Below are positions 41,616 through 50,013 of a stretch of DNA of 64,000 bases, piece after piece (the stretch's first letter is position 1; every line of letters starts with the position of its first letter). Under the pieces are notes generated by a model. It did no database searches and was not told the origin of the DNA. It saw only the letters and a program-made list of their open reading frames with translations. Source of the DNA: Halomonas sp. LBP4 (GTDB lineage Bacteria > Pseudomonadota > Gammaproteobacteria > Pseudomonadales > Halomonadaceae); assembly GCF_003202205.1 (NCBI RefSeq), contig NZ_PDOG01000005.1, positions 76,824 to 140,823 of the forward strand. The letters are read 5' to 3'. The position numbers were made by a program, and so were the translations under genes.

Positions 41616-41933
41616 ATGTCGCACGCAGAATCCCTCGTGGATTATTCAGAGAGCTTCCAGGCGGCGCTTATTGCGCAGGGCAAGGGCAGCAACTTCCTTT
41701 CCCTGACCCGCCTCGATGAACCCTTCGAGCGCTACGACGGTAAGCGAGCTTCCTATGAGCTCAACTACCGTTGGCTCAGCACTGACTGCCAGGAAGAGGA
41801 TGATCAGGCTTGGGCCTGTGTCCAGGGTGCCGAGTGCACCTACTGGCAGCACAAGGAGATCACCAAGCTCCTTCGCCAGCTGAAGCGCCATGACGACGTC
41901 GACCTGTTCGAGCACTTCGACCTGTTCGGCTGA
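41616..41933 (+). CDS. Unknown small protein
   Basis: 105 aa, acidic, ends FEHFDLFG. Not recognised. Start after GGAG behind leader-RNA copy 12. Confidence 0.6.
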   Translation: MSHAESLVDYSESFQAALIAQGKGSNFLSLTRLDEPFERYDGKRASYELNYRWLSTDCQEEDDQAWACVQGAECTYWQHKEITKLLRQLKRHDDVDLFEHFDLFG

Positions 41934-41959
41934 TCGTTCCTTCCCCCACCCCGCTGATC

Positions 41960-41990
41960 GGGCCACCGCGCCCGGGAGGGTAGGTGGCTC
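41960..41990 (+). promoter_or_regulatory. Nested-hairpin leader
   Basis: GGGCCACC (41960-41967)/GGTGGCTC (41983-41990) around CCC-ggga-GGG. Confidence 0.55.
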
Positions 41991-42011
41991 CGCTCGATAA
42001 GGAGACACCTC

Positions 42012-42266
42012 ATGACCACTGCAGTGACCCGCGTGTCGGTTCGCCACACCGGGGCCCCTAGCATCAAGCTGCAATTCCACCCCAGGGCGACCATGCCCGA
42101 GCGGTTGGAGGCGCGAGCAAGCCAGCTCGGTATCACCACCGAGCAGCTGATCCATCGCTTCATCAGCGATGGGATGCGTGACCACAGAGCCGACTTTTCA
42201 CCGGCTGCGCTGGGAACCTCGATCGAGGACTTCCTGGTGCAGAACGGTGTGCTGAAGGCCGCGTGA
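42012..42266 (+). CDS. Small protein, possibly ribbon-helix-helix-like
   Basis: 84 aa; a strand (SIKLQFHPRATM) followed by two helices (PERLEARASQLGITTEQLIHRFISDGM) is the order of a ribbon-helix-helix DNA-binding domain. The match is by pattern only. SD AAGGAG. Confidence 0.5.
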   Translation: MTTAVTRVSVRHTGAPSIKLQFHPRATMPERLEARASQLGITTEQLIHRFISDGMRDHRADFSPAALGTSIEDFLVQNGVLKAA

Positions 42267-42309
42267 TCTCGCCTTAACCACAACTGTGCCCACTGGGCAG
42301 GAGGACGCT

Positions 42310-42699
42310 ATGGCAAGCCCCCTCTCTGCCCTTGTGGGCGGAGTGCTGCTCGTCTGGTGGCCAGAGGACGAAAATCCTCGCCATCCAGGCCCCAAGTTCC
42401 GCCCGGGATATGTGATGGATCTCGACGTCGCCAATCGATGCGTTCGGATTGCGTATGGCACCAGCCAACGCACCGAGTGCCAAGGCGCCGGAGAGATCGT
42501 GATCACCCATGCGGAAATGCCGACGCTCAAGCTGGATACGAAGTTCTGCCTGCGGCGATCCAAGTGGATTCCGCTGGCGCCTGAGTTCCTGTCCAAGAGC
42601 CAATCTGGTGCTGACGTCGTCTACCTCGGGCCACCGCCCGTGGCACGTGCTGATGACTTCCTCAATGCGCTTGCAGAGGCGGGTCAGCTGGACGACTGA
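42310..42699 (+). CDS. PemK/MazF-like beta-barrel protein
   Basis: 129 aa: GGVLLVWWPEDENPRHPGPKF, then VRIAYGTSQ and GEIVITHAEMPTLKLDTKFCLRRSKWIPL. This resembles the SH3-like barrel of PemK/MazF toxins (KPRPxxV, VAYGTSQ). No antitoxin is obvious, though the RHH-like gene directly upstream could be one. Start after GGAGGA. Tentative. Confidence 0.5.
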   Translation: MASPLSALVGGVLLVWWPEDENPRHPGPKFRPGYVMDLDVANRCVRIAYGTSQRTECQGAGEIVITHAEMPTLKLDTKFCLRRSKWIPLAPEFLSKSQSGADVVYLGPPPVARADDFLNALAEAGQLDD

Positions 42700-42713
42700 C
42701 GCATGACTGAACC

Positions 42714-42738
42714 AGCCGGGCCCTAGGGTCCGGCTTTT
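42714..42738 (+). terminator. Intrinsic terminator
   Basis: AGCCGG/CCGGCT around CCCTAGGG, followed by TTTT. Confidence 0.7.
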
Positions 42739-42805
42739 CCCCCTGCGGGGCCTCCACCCCGCCATGGGGCGGTTGTGGCCCTGCATTCTCTGATGGAGTA
42801 GACCC

Positions 42806-44560
42806 ATGACCACAATCGTCAACACCAAGCTGGGCGAGACCCGCGGCAAGCGCCGCATCTACCTGGACGGCGCCAAGCTGGCGCGTGAAGGGTACCAACC
42901 TGGCGACCGGTATGACCTGGCCCTCGAGGATGCACGCGTCGTCATCAAGCTCCACGATGACGGCAAGTACATGGTCTCGAAGCGCCAACGCAACGGCACC
43001 CTTTATCCCGTTATCGACATCACCCGCGCTGAACTGGCGGAGCTGTTCGATGGCGTGGCCATGCTGCGAGTGCTGATTGCCAAGGGCAAGATCGTTGTCA
43101 CGGCCCACCACCAGGAAGGCAAGGTGGCGGAGCGGGTGGAGCGGCTGCTCTCGAAGATCAGGACCGGGGAGCCCCTGCGGGTCGCCTCGCTCTTCCACGG
43201 CGGTGGGGTCCTAGATGCTGGGCTTCACTCCGGGTTGGATCGTGTCGGCGTCGCGTCGAAGATCGGCGTTGCCGTCGAAATCGAATCGACCTACCTGAAC
43301 GCGAGCCTGGAGAACAATCCCGAGCTCTGGGATGACACCTCCATCCCGATCGAGTCTCCCGTGCAGCATGTCGACCTCGGTCGAAACCCACCGCAGATGG
43401 ACGTTCTGTGCGGCGGGGTGCCATGCACCGGCGCTAGCCGTAGCGGGCGTTCGAAGAACAAGCTCGAGCATGCAGAGGATCATCACGCCGCCGGCGCGAT
43501 GTTCTTTTCGTTCCTCGAGTTCATCAAGGTGCTCAACCCTGCCGTGGTGATTGGCGAGAACGTACCGGAATATCAGAGCTCTGCCAGCATGTCCGTGATT
43601 CGCTCTGTCCTGAATGACCTGGGATATGAGCTTCAAGAGCGGGTGCTGAACGGCAATGAGTTCGGCGTTCTCGAAGATCGCAATCGCCTGTGCTTCGTGG
43701 CGATATCCAAGGGGCTGGAAGGGGTCTTTGATCTGGATGCGGTGACACCGCACAAGACCAAGGAAACCTGCCTCTACGACATCCTGGAGCCTTTCGAGCG
43801 CATCGCTGAGGACCGCTGGAAGTCATTCGACTACCTCGCGGACAAGGCGACACGGGATGCCGCGGCTGGAAAGGGGTTCAAGCGCCAGTTGCTTACCGGC
43901 GCCGAGGCCTCCTGTGGCACCGTGGGGCGCGGCTACGCCAAGGCCCGCAGCACGGAGCCGTTCCTGGTGCATCCGCACGATAGCTCACTGTCACGTCTGT
44001 TCATTCCCTGCGAGCACGCTCGTCTGAAGGGAGTGCCGGAGACGCTGATTCGTGGCCTGTCGGATACCCGAGCCCATGAGGTGCTGGGCCAATCCGTCTG
44101 CTTCCCTAAGTTCGAAGCTGTCGGCATGGCTCTGGGAAGGTCGCTGCGATCCGCAGCCGGTCTTCCTCAGGACCACCTTATGGAGGTCGAGGTGCAGGTG
44201 CTGGACCCTGAGAACGACGGCACGATTGGTGGCGAAGACCTGGACTGGTTCCCCGCCACCCTGGATGTCCTCTCGGGTCGGCTGGCGCTGGTTGGCGAGG
44301 GTCGCCGCCAGGGCTGGCCGATGGCCGTCTCGCAGCATGGCGTTGAGATCCGTCTGCAAGGACAGATCATCGCGTTGCCTGTGATCAGCGGTGGTCCCGA
44401 GCCTGAATGTCCTGGCGCCTCAGTGGGCGTCTACGACGCGGATCACATCCGTGAGCATGGCGAGTCGGTCATTACCGATCTCGCCAGCGTTCCAGCCCGG
44501 CACGTTCTGGGGAAGGGCGCTTCGTCGATCGCCGGCCAGGCCTTGTCCTGTGCTGCGTGA
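42806..44560 (+). CDS. Cytosine-C5 DNA methyltransferase-like protein
   Basis: 584 aa. SAM-binding motif I VASLFHGGGVLDAGLH (about 126-141), catalytic PC of motif IV GGVPCTGAS (C207), motif VI GENVP (about 250-254), motif VIII EDRNRLCFVA (290-299), and near the end VCFPKFEAVGMALGRSL, a variant of motif X. An additional N-terminal domain (1-115, RIYLDGAKLAREGYQPGDRYDL) and C-terminal extension (about 455-584) are unusual. No cognate restriction enzyme is beside it, so it probably protects the element from host restriction. SD GGAG. Confidence 0.85.
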   Translation: MTTIVNTKLGETRGKRRIYLDGAKLAREGYQPGDRYDLALEDARVVIKLHDDGKYMVSKRQRNGTLYPVIDITRAELAELFDGVAMLRVLIAKGKIVVTAHHQEGKVAERVERLLSKIRTGEPLRVASLFHGGGVLDAGLHSGLDRVGVASKIGVAVEIESTYLNASLENNPELWDDTSIPIESPVQHVDLGRNPPQMDVLCGGVPCTGASRSGRSKNKLEHAEDHHAAGAMFFSFLEFIKVLNPAVVIGENVPEYQSSASMSVIRSVLNDLGYELQERVLNGNEFGVLEDRNRLCFVAISKGLEGVFDLDAVTPHKTKETCLYDILEPFERIAEDRWKSFDYLADKATRDAAAGKGFKRQLLTGAEASCGTVGRGYAKARSTEPFLVHPHDSSLSRLFIPCEHARLKGVPETLIRGLSDTRAHEVLGQSVCFPKFEAVGMALGRSLRSAAGLPQDHLMEVEVQVLDPENDGTIGGEDLDWFPATLDVLSGRLALVGEGRRQGWPMAVSQHGVEIRLQGQIIALPVISGGPEPECPGASVGVYDADHIREHGESVITDLASVPARHVLGKGASSIAGQALSCAA

Positions 44561-44566
44561 TCTCAG

Positions 44567-44596
44567 CCGTCGTCCCCGAGAGGGGGCGGCGGTTTT
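44567..44596 (+). terminator. Intrinsic terminator after the methyltransferase gene
   Basis: CCGTCGTCCCC (44567-44577)/GGGGGCGGCGG (44582-44592), loop GAGA, then TTTT. Confidence 0.75.
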
Positions 44597-44661
44597 CTTC
44601 CACCCTGTCGGGGGCCACTCCCGCCAGGGAATGCCTCGACATCCACGTTAGGAGAAATGCC

Positions 44662-45090
44662 ATGTGGATCGAGACGGTTGTCCGCCTGCCGCCGGAAGAT
44701 TCCGGCCTGCAGCACTCCATCATCCGGCTGCACAACAGCTGGGTGGACTCGCGGCGGATCGACAAGCGTCGGTTCTTTCGGCGTGAGCCGGTGGTCATCA
44801 TCAACCCGGAGACGGGGGACAAGGTGATGCGCTACGTCATGGGTTCTGCGGGGCTGCCGGGGGTAGGGCGCACCTCTGTGGCACTTGACTACGATGCCGT
44901 GGATGCCCTGAACATCAAGTTCAAGGAACCCGTGCGGCTCGAAGTCCGTCGTGCTCGCATGCATGAGGTGTATCTCTGGTTCTGGAACCATCAGGATCTC
45001 AGTGTCCGCCACTCCCTGCGCCTGGGTCTCATCGGTGCTGGACTTGGTGTACTGGGTTTCCTGGTGGGCACAGTGCCCTTGCTGTTCTAG
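44662..45090 (+). CDS. Unknown protein with C-terminal membrane segment
   Basis: 142 aa; soluble beta-rich part, then a hydrophobic end (LGLIGAGLGVLGFLVGTVPLLF) that would tail-anchor it. Start after AGGAG. Followed by a strong terminator. Confidence 0.6.
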   Translation: MWIETVVRLPPEDSGLQHSIIRLHNSWVDSRRIDKRRFFRREPVVIINPETGDKVMRYVMGSAGLPGVGRTSVALDYDAVDALNIKFKEPVRLEVRRARMHEVYLWFWNHQDLSVRHSLRLGLIGAGLGVLGFLVGTVPLLF

Positions 45091-45112
45091 TGGCCTTGGC
45101 CACCTGCCTCAA

Positions 45113-45149
45113 CCCCCCGCTGGTCGCTATGACCGGCGGGGGGTTTTTC
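45113..45149 (+). terminator. Strong intrinsic terminator
   Basis: CCCCCCGCTGGTC (45113-45125)/GACCGGCGGGGGG (45131-45143), one T-G, loop of 5, then TTTTT. Confidence 0.9.
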
Positions 45150-45209
45150 TTTGCGTGGACGTTCTCTCTACAACGCGGGATGACCTGGCGGCATTCGGGA
45201 GCCTGCTCC

Positions 45210-45885
45210 GTAGACACTCCCGCACCGATGCCCTGGGCCAGGTCACCACCTACACCCATGACGCCCTCAACCGGCTCACCCGCATCGCCACCGACGATCC
45301 CGCCGAGCCAGACGTCACGCTCGGCTACGACGATCCCGGCGCCGAGCATGGCATCGGCCGCCTCACCTCGGTCACCGACGGGGCCGGGGTCACCACCTAC
45401 GACTACCACCCCAGCGGCGAGGTGAAGCGCGAGACCCGCAGCGTCGACGGCGAGAGCCACACCCTGGCCTACACCTACGACGGGGCCGGGCAGATCCACA
45501 CCATCACCTATCCCAGCGGGCGGGTGGTGACCTACCAGCGCGACGCCGCCGGCCGGGTGAGCCAGGTCACCACCGAGGAGGGCGGTACCGTGACGGTGCT
45601 GGCCAGCCAGATCGAGCGGGCCCCGTTCGGCCCGATCACATCGCTGACCCGGGGTAACGGCCTCACCGAGACCCGGAGCCTGAACCAGGCCTACCAGGTC
45701 GAGCGCATCACCGTGCCCGGCATCCTGGACCGGGACTACGGCCACACCGTGGATGACAACGTCGCCACCATCGACGACCTGCTCGAATCGGCCCGGCACC
45801 AGGCCTTCGGCTACGACGCCGCCGATCGCCTCACCTCGGCCACCGGCGACTACAGCACCCTGGGCTTTGATCACCGAAAATCACC
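45210..45885 (+). pseudogene. RHS-repeat protein fragment
   Basis: About 225 codons of RHS/YD repeats (DALGQVTTYTHDALNRLTRI; VTTYDYHPSGEVKRETRS; RDAAGRVSQVTTEEGG; GYDAADRLTSATGDY) with no start signal, no RHS core or toxin tip, and an abrupt end after YSTLGFDH. The nominal frame starts upstream inside another gene and a terminator. GC is higher than in the neighbours. A dead fragment captured from a chromosomal-type RHS gene. Confidence 0.8.
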
Positions 45886-45889
45886 ACCC

Positions 45890-45942
45890 CGCCCTTAAAG
45901 GGCACTACCAGACGGTTGCCCCTCTCGCAGATGCTCTACCCT
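45890..45942 (+). promoter_or_regulatory. Activator box and -10 for leader-RNA copy 13
   Basis: Box CGCCCTTAAAGGGCA at 45890-45904, 32 bp, then TACCCT at 45937-45942. It begins immediately after the RHS fragment. Confidence 0.55.
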
Positions 45943-45953
45943 GAAGCCATCTC

Positions 45954-46010
45954 GTCCATCCGTGGACTTGATGAAGGTAGCGCTGGCCTTCCCAAACAAT
46001 CAGCATTTTC
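45954..46010 (+). ncRNA. Leader-RNA element, copy 13 (short form)
   Basis: P1 GTCCA-tccg-TGGAC (45954-45967), P2 GAAGG (45973-45977)/CCTTC (45987-45991) with loop TAGCGCTGG, tail CAAACAATCAGCATTTT. Starts about 12 nt after the -10, leaving no P0, as in copy 1. Confidence 0.68.
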
Positions 46011-46076
46011 CCTACCCGCCCTGCGGCACACCTGCCGCTAGGCAATGGTGTGTCGCCTCTATGATGGAGATACACC

Positions 46077-46676
46077 ATGTCCTACGGATTCATTGGCCTG
46101 GCCATGCGCCAGCACCTGATCCGCCGCTGGTCCCTGATGCGTTGCGTGTCCCCGGAATCTGTTCTGGAGCACACCGCGTCCGTGACCATGCTCACCCTCA
46201 TCGCCGGCACCATTGCTCGTGAACGCGGCAAGGTCATCGACCTTGAACGCCTCATGGGACACGCCGTGGTCCACGATCTCTCCGAAGTGCTGTGTTCGGA
46301 CATCGTGACCCCGGTGAAAAATGCCACGCCGGCCCTTCGAGCTGAGTTCCGCAAGCTCGAGGACGCTGCTGAGAAGCAGCTTATCGGCACGCTGCCGGAC
46401 AGCCTCCAGAACCCCATCCAGAGCTACTTCGAGCTGGAAGGGTACGAGGAGACTCTGTTCAAGGCGTGTGACGTCTATGCCGCGTTCATCAAGTGCAAGC
46501 TTGAGATCGCTGCAGGCAACTCCGCTGAGTTCCAGCAGGCATTCGACACCCTGTCGAGCACGCTGGAGGCGCTCAAGGGGGAGTGCGAGGAAATCGAGAT
46601 CTTGGACGACTGGTTCGGAGGCTCGATCGGCGTATCCGTCGATCAGCTCATGGCCCGTCCCGAGATGACCTTCTGA
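46077..46676 (+). CDS. yfbR: YfbR-like HD-domain 5'-deoxynucleotidase
   Basis: 199 aa, same length as E. coli YfbR, which dephosphorylates dNMPs. Visible: RRWSLM (R17-W18), SPESVLEHTASVTML (E31-H32), VVHDLSEVLCSDIVTPVK (H66-D67, D75), all metal or substrate positions in YfbR. On a mobile element it could adjust nucleotide pools or remove signalling nucleotides. Start after GGAG behind leader-RNA copy 13. Confidence 0.85.
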   Translation: MSYGFIGLAMRQHLIRRWSLMRCVSPESVLEHTASVTMLTLIAGTIARERGKVIDLERLMGHAVVHDLSEVLCSDIVTPVKNATPALRAEFRKLEDAAEKQLIGTLPDSLQNPIQSYFELEGYEETLFKACDVYAAFIKCKLEIAAGNSAEFQQAFDTLSSTLEALKGECEEIEILDDWFGGSIGVSVDQLMARPEMTF

Positions 46677-46724
46677 CCACCCAACCCAACCAGCCAACCC
46701 CCAGCCTCATCAGGAGAAACACCC

Positions 46725-46925
46725 ATGTCTGTCGCTCAGTTCGGAATTCCAGCCCTGCAGGACAACGGCGCCACCGCGGTGGTGCTCAACGAAGAAGGTC
46801 AGCCGGCACTCTTCATCGAGAAGATCGAGGTAGACACCTCGGTATTCGATCCACGTGAAGAAAACTGGCAGGCCCGCGTGACCGAACGGGACATTGAGGA
46901 GGCAGTCAATGCGCTCTTCCTCTGA
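46725..46925 (+). CDS. Unknown small protein
   Basis: 66 aa, acidic, FGIPALQDNGATAVVLNEEG start; not recognised. Start after AGGAG; overlaps the next gene by 17 nt. Confidence 0.6.
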   Translation: MSVAQFGIPALQDNGATAVVLNEEGQPALFIEKIEVDTSVFDPREENWQARVTERDIEEAVNALFL

Positions 46926-47163
46926 GGTGCCGTTCACCATCAAGGCCTTCGGGAATGATCGGTCCTGCCACGATGTGGCAGGAGTCGAGAAGACCCTCAG
47001 GGCCGAGTATGCCGATCAGTCGGTAGCGATCCACTACCGCAGCGGCAGGACAGGCCTGACCAAGGTGCTGTTCGTCGACGTCGATGTGGACGCTGTCCGG
47101 CAGAGCTACGGGGATCGCCCTGTAGTCGATTTTTCCCAACTCGCCTGTGACGCCCAGCAGTGA
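46909..47163 (+). CDS. Unknown small protein, translationally coupled
   Basis: 84 aa, alpha/beta (VEKTLRAEYADQSVAIHYRSGR). Starts inside the preceding gene with GAGGAGG in front. Confidence 0.55.
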   Translation: MRSSSEVPFTIKAFGNDRSCHDVAGVEKTLRAEYADQSVAIHYRSGRTGLTKVLFVDVDVDAVRQSYGDRPVVDFSQLACDAQQ

Positions 47164-47193
47164 TGGCGACGCTTGCGTTCTACCTACCCCGTC

Positions 47194-47225
47194 GGGGCAC
47201 TCGCCCCGACAGGGGGAGGTGCCTC
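47194..47225 (+). promoter_or_regulatory. Orphan nested-hairpin leader (no gene follows)
   Basis: GGGGCAC (47194-47200)/GTGCCTC (47219-47225) around CCCC-gaca-GGGG: a standard gene leader, but it is followed by only 23 nt and an intrinsic terminator instead of an SD and ORF. Probably the scar of a deleted gene. Confidence 0.5.
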
Positions 47226-47248
47226 AGCACACTGCAGCTCTGAACCAG

Positions 47249-47276
47249 CCCCGGCAATGCCGGGGTCTTTCTCTTT
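47249..47276 (+). terminator. Intrinsic terminator
   Basis: CCCCGGC (47249-47255)/GCCGGGG (47259-47265), loop AAT, then TCTTTCTCTTT. Confidence 0.7.
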
Positions 47277-47288
47277 CCCTTCCCTAGC

Positions 47289-47320
47289 GGGGCATCACCC
47301 CGCTAGGGGAATGGTGCCCC
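47289..47320 (+). promoter_or_regulatory. Nested-hairpin leader
   Basis: GGGGCATC (47289-47296)/GGTGCCCC (47313-47320), 8 bp, around CCCC-gcta-GGGG; SD GGAG of the gene at 47343 follows. Confidence 0.6.
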
Positions 47321-47342
47321 ATCATGTTGATGGAGCCCGACC

Positions 47343-48245
47343 ATGACTCACTACAACACCTTTATGCAAAACCGCCTCCAGGCGTTCGCCTATCCTGCGA
47401 CGGAGCTGGACCTCTACGAGTGTTCCGGCTTCAGCCAGGGTGATGGTGTGGCCTGGTACGGCATTCTCGATTCAGCTGCGCTGCGGGCCCTGGCCCAGCG
47501 GCAGGTGAGTGGTTGTGATGGCCATGCGCCACAACAGTCCGCCTACCAACGGCTGCGTAGCCGGCTCGAAAGCAAGCGCCTCTTCGAGCTGTTCGATCTC
47601 TATGACGGCCTTGGCCAGGAGCTCTCGCTCGAGATCTACCGCAAGGGCGACGGCCGCTACCACCACTGGAACGCCATGGGGGTGGCTTACCCCGAGAACG
47701 CTCTGGACATGGAGCAGCTGAAGGAGCTGGTCGAAGAGGACTCCTCGGAGCCGGATCTGCACCTGAAGCGCTGGACTGTCTATGAGCGGGCTTGGGACCA
47801 CTTCTTCGCCTGGCTGGAAGAGGATCTGAAGCGCACCTCTCGAGCCATCGATGGGGAGCTTCAGAACATCAAGCTGGCGGAGTATGTCGAGGAGGCCGAG
47901 GTTTGGTCCTTCGAGACGGCGCGTTATCGCTTCGAGCTCCATGAGTTCAACGATGACGACCTTGTCGGTATCGGACCCTGTGAATGGGACGAAGAAGCCA
48001 TGATGGACTTCCTCTCGACGCTGGCGGCCGACGAAGGGCGTGTCACCAACCTGAAGGCGGTGATACTCGATCGAGAAACCGGCGATGAGCTGGCCTCTGA
48101 CTGCATCTGGTACTGGTTCGTGCCCAAGAACGAGAAGGGCATGGGCTTCAACCAGGGCCGGCGTTCGGTCTTCGCCGAAGCAATCGATGAGGTGCGCCGT
48201 CAGATGTCCGCTGCCGAGGCTGGCAGCTACGCCGAAGCGGCGTGA
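47343..48245 (+). CDS. Array-family protein 1, unknown function
   Basis: 300 aa. Closest to the next gene: HYNTFMQNRLQAFAYP, LYECSGFSQGDGVAWYG, SAYQRLRSRLESKRLFEL, and FAWLEEDLKRTSRAIDGEL align with its counterparts. A C-terminal extension (about 205-300) is extra. No known family recognised. First of about eight divergent paralogues running to 54956. Confidence 0.65.
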   Translation: MTHYNTFMQNRLQAFAYPATELDLYECSGFSQGDGVAWYGILDSAALRALAQRQVSGCDGHAPQQSAYQRLRSRLESKRLFELFDLYDGLGQELSLEIYRKGDGRYHHWNAMGVAYPENALDMEQLKELVEEDSSEPDLHLKRWTVYERAWDHFFAWLEEDLKRTSRAIDGELQNIKLAEYVEEAEVWSFETARYRFELHEFNDDDLVGIGPCEWDEEAMMDFLSTLAADEGRVTNLKAVILDRETGDELASDCIWYWFVPKNEKGMGFNQGRRSVFAEAIDEVRRQMSAAEAGSYAEAA

Positions 48246-48335
48246 TGAAACAGCGGGTGCTCAGCCGAGCCCTTGCTTATTCGAGGGCCCAACTCCCGTC
48301 AGGGGGTAGGGCTCTCCTGGATGACAGGAGGTCCC

Positions 48336-49181
48336 ATGGGACATTACTCGTACTATCTGAAATGTCGACTCCAGGAGCTTGGCTACCCGGCGCTCAACCT
48401 GGAACTCCATGAGTGTTCGGGGTTTGTGCAGGGCAGTGGGGTGGCCTGGTATGGGCGCCTCACTGCAATGGATTTGCATGCCCTCGCCAGGCGCATGATC
48501 CGCGAGCAGGCCCGTTCGCCTTACGACTCTGCCTATGCCCGCCTTGTCGGGCGCAGGGAGGGGAAGAGGCTGCTGGAACTGCTGACCTTCATGGACACCC
48601 TGAAGGCCGACACTGTCGAGATCTACACCAAGGGTGAGAAGTGTGGCGACCACCACGCCTACTCGATGGGGATCGATGATCAGCTGGACTGGGATCACAT
48701 CTCCGCCATGACAACCCAAGGCCAAGGGGTTCTCGAGATCTACCAACGCCAGTGGCAACGCCTGATCCAATGGCTGTGGGACGATCTTGAGCGCACCTCT
48801 CTCGCCATCGACTCCGAGCTTCGCAACATCAAGCTCGCCGAGCGTGACGAGGGGACCGTGGTCTGGGCGCGACGCACTGCTCGTTTCAAGGTTGAGGTCA
48901 TCAAGACTCGCATCTCCGAGTTCGACCTCGAGTATGAAGAGGGCGAGTCCGTGATGGAGCTCCTCTCGGAGGTGGCCAAGGGACAGAAGGAACTGTTTGG
49001 CCTGAGCGCTTACGTGGAGACGCTGGACACCGAGATGGAGTTGGCAGGGGTGCATTCCGCGCCTTTCACCCGATCGCTCACCGACCGCTTCTTCGACGGC
49101 GTGTTGTCGGACGTGGTGTACGAGGCGATCGACGAGGCCCGTGATGTACTGAAGGAACTCGAAGCTGCCCAGGCAGCTTGA
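48336..49181 (+). CDS. Array-family protein 2, tandem paralogue of protein 1
   Basis: 281 aa. HYSYYLKCRLQELGYP, LHECSGFVQGSGVAWYG, SAYARLVGRREGKRLLEL, IQWLWDDLERTSLAIDSEL and RNIKLAE match protein 1 clearly, so the pair arose by tandem duplication. SD CAGGAGG. Function unknown. Confidence 0.65.
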   Translation: MGHYSYYLKCRLQELGYPALNLELHECSGFVQGSGVAWYGRLTAMDLHALARRMIREQARSPYDSAYARLVGRREGKRLLELLTFMDTLKADTVEIYTKGEKCGDHHAYSMGIDDQLDWDHISAMTTQGQGVLEIYQRQWQRLIQWLWDDLERTSLAIDSELRNIKLAERDEGTVVWARRTARFKVEVIKTRISEFDLEYEEGESVMELLSEVAKGQKELFGLSAYVETLDTEMELAGVHSAPFTRSLTDRFFDGVLSDVVYEAIDEARDVLKELEAAQAA

Positions 49182-49270
49182 TACCGACCGGCTCCTCTGG
49201 GGGCCGTTCACCCAGGAGCCTTGCCCCCCACCGGGGGCGGGCTCTTTTTCTACGTCCAAGGAGGCTTTCC

Positions 49271-49933
49271 ATGACGCTCACGATCGATGTCCCGGCGGAA
49301 CGCTGGGAAGAGCTCGCGAACATCAACACCTGCATGGCCGCGTCCAGCTTCGATCCGAAGAAGGGCAAGCCACTGTCAGTGAAGTCAGATGTCTTTCAGG
49401 GCCACCGCTATACGGCCTTTGGCAATGTCTTCGGCCCCTGGGGTGTGAAGCACAAGCCGACCATCTGGGCCTATCGGCTGGTGCCGGAGGCACTGTACGA
49501 GGGCGAAATGACCCTGGTCTACCACGATGAGGTCGCGATTGCCGAGGGTCGGCGTGCCCGCGGCGATCATGCAGGCCTGGTGGTGACCGTGAATGGCCAT
49601 CGCATGGTGTGTGCCGACAGGGTGGACCTGGTGTCCGGCCTGCCGGGCACGCCGCCTCTGTCACTGCCCGAGGCACAGGCATGGCGAGATCGGGTCACTG
49701 CCACGGCATTCGCCGATGACCGAGAGGTCACCTGGCATGCCTATGCGGGACACCCGGTAATCCGGTACCACACGGGACGTGGCATCTCTTCGGCACTGCT
49801 CTGGTCGATCGACGGCCGGCAGGTCACGGAGATGTGGCTGGATAGGGAGCTCGAGCTGGACCCGCCTGATAGCCTCGCGGCGGTTCCTTCGGTCCCTGCT
49901 GGGGCCCAAGGACAGCTGGGGATGCTGTTCTGA
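49271..49933 (+). CDS. Unknown protein interrupting the array
   Basis: 220 aa, beta-rich, without the array-family motifs: TLTIDVPAERWEELANIN, then GHRYTAFGNVFGPWGVKH. Ends GQLGMLF. Not recognised. Start after AAGGAGG. Confidence 0.6.
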   Translation: MTLTIDVPAERWEELANINTCMAASSFDPKKGKPLSVKSDVFQGHRYTAFGNVFGPWGVKHKPTIWAYRLVPEALYEGEMTLVYHDEVAIAEGRRARGDHAGLVVTVNGHRMVCADRVDLVSGLPGTPPLSLPEAQAWRDRVTATAFADDREVTWHAYAGHPVIRYHTGRGISSALLWSIDGRQVTEMWLDRELELDPPDSLAAVPSVPAGAQGQLGMLF

Positions 49934-50013
49934 CGTAGCGCCGAGTGGCGCTGACCACCCATCGGGTCTCGCTCCCCACTGGGAGCGGGCCCGATGCCTA
50001 TGAGGAGAATCTC

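Noticed and set aside
44951-45218. Upstream part of the RHS reading frame
   Set aside because: It overlaps the 44662 gene and a strong terminator and carries no RHS repeats; only 45210-45885 is RHS-like.
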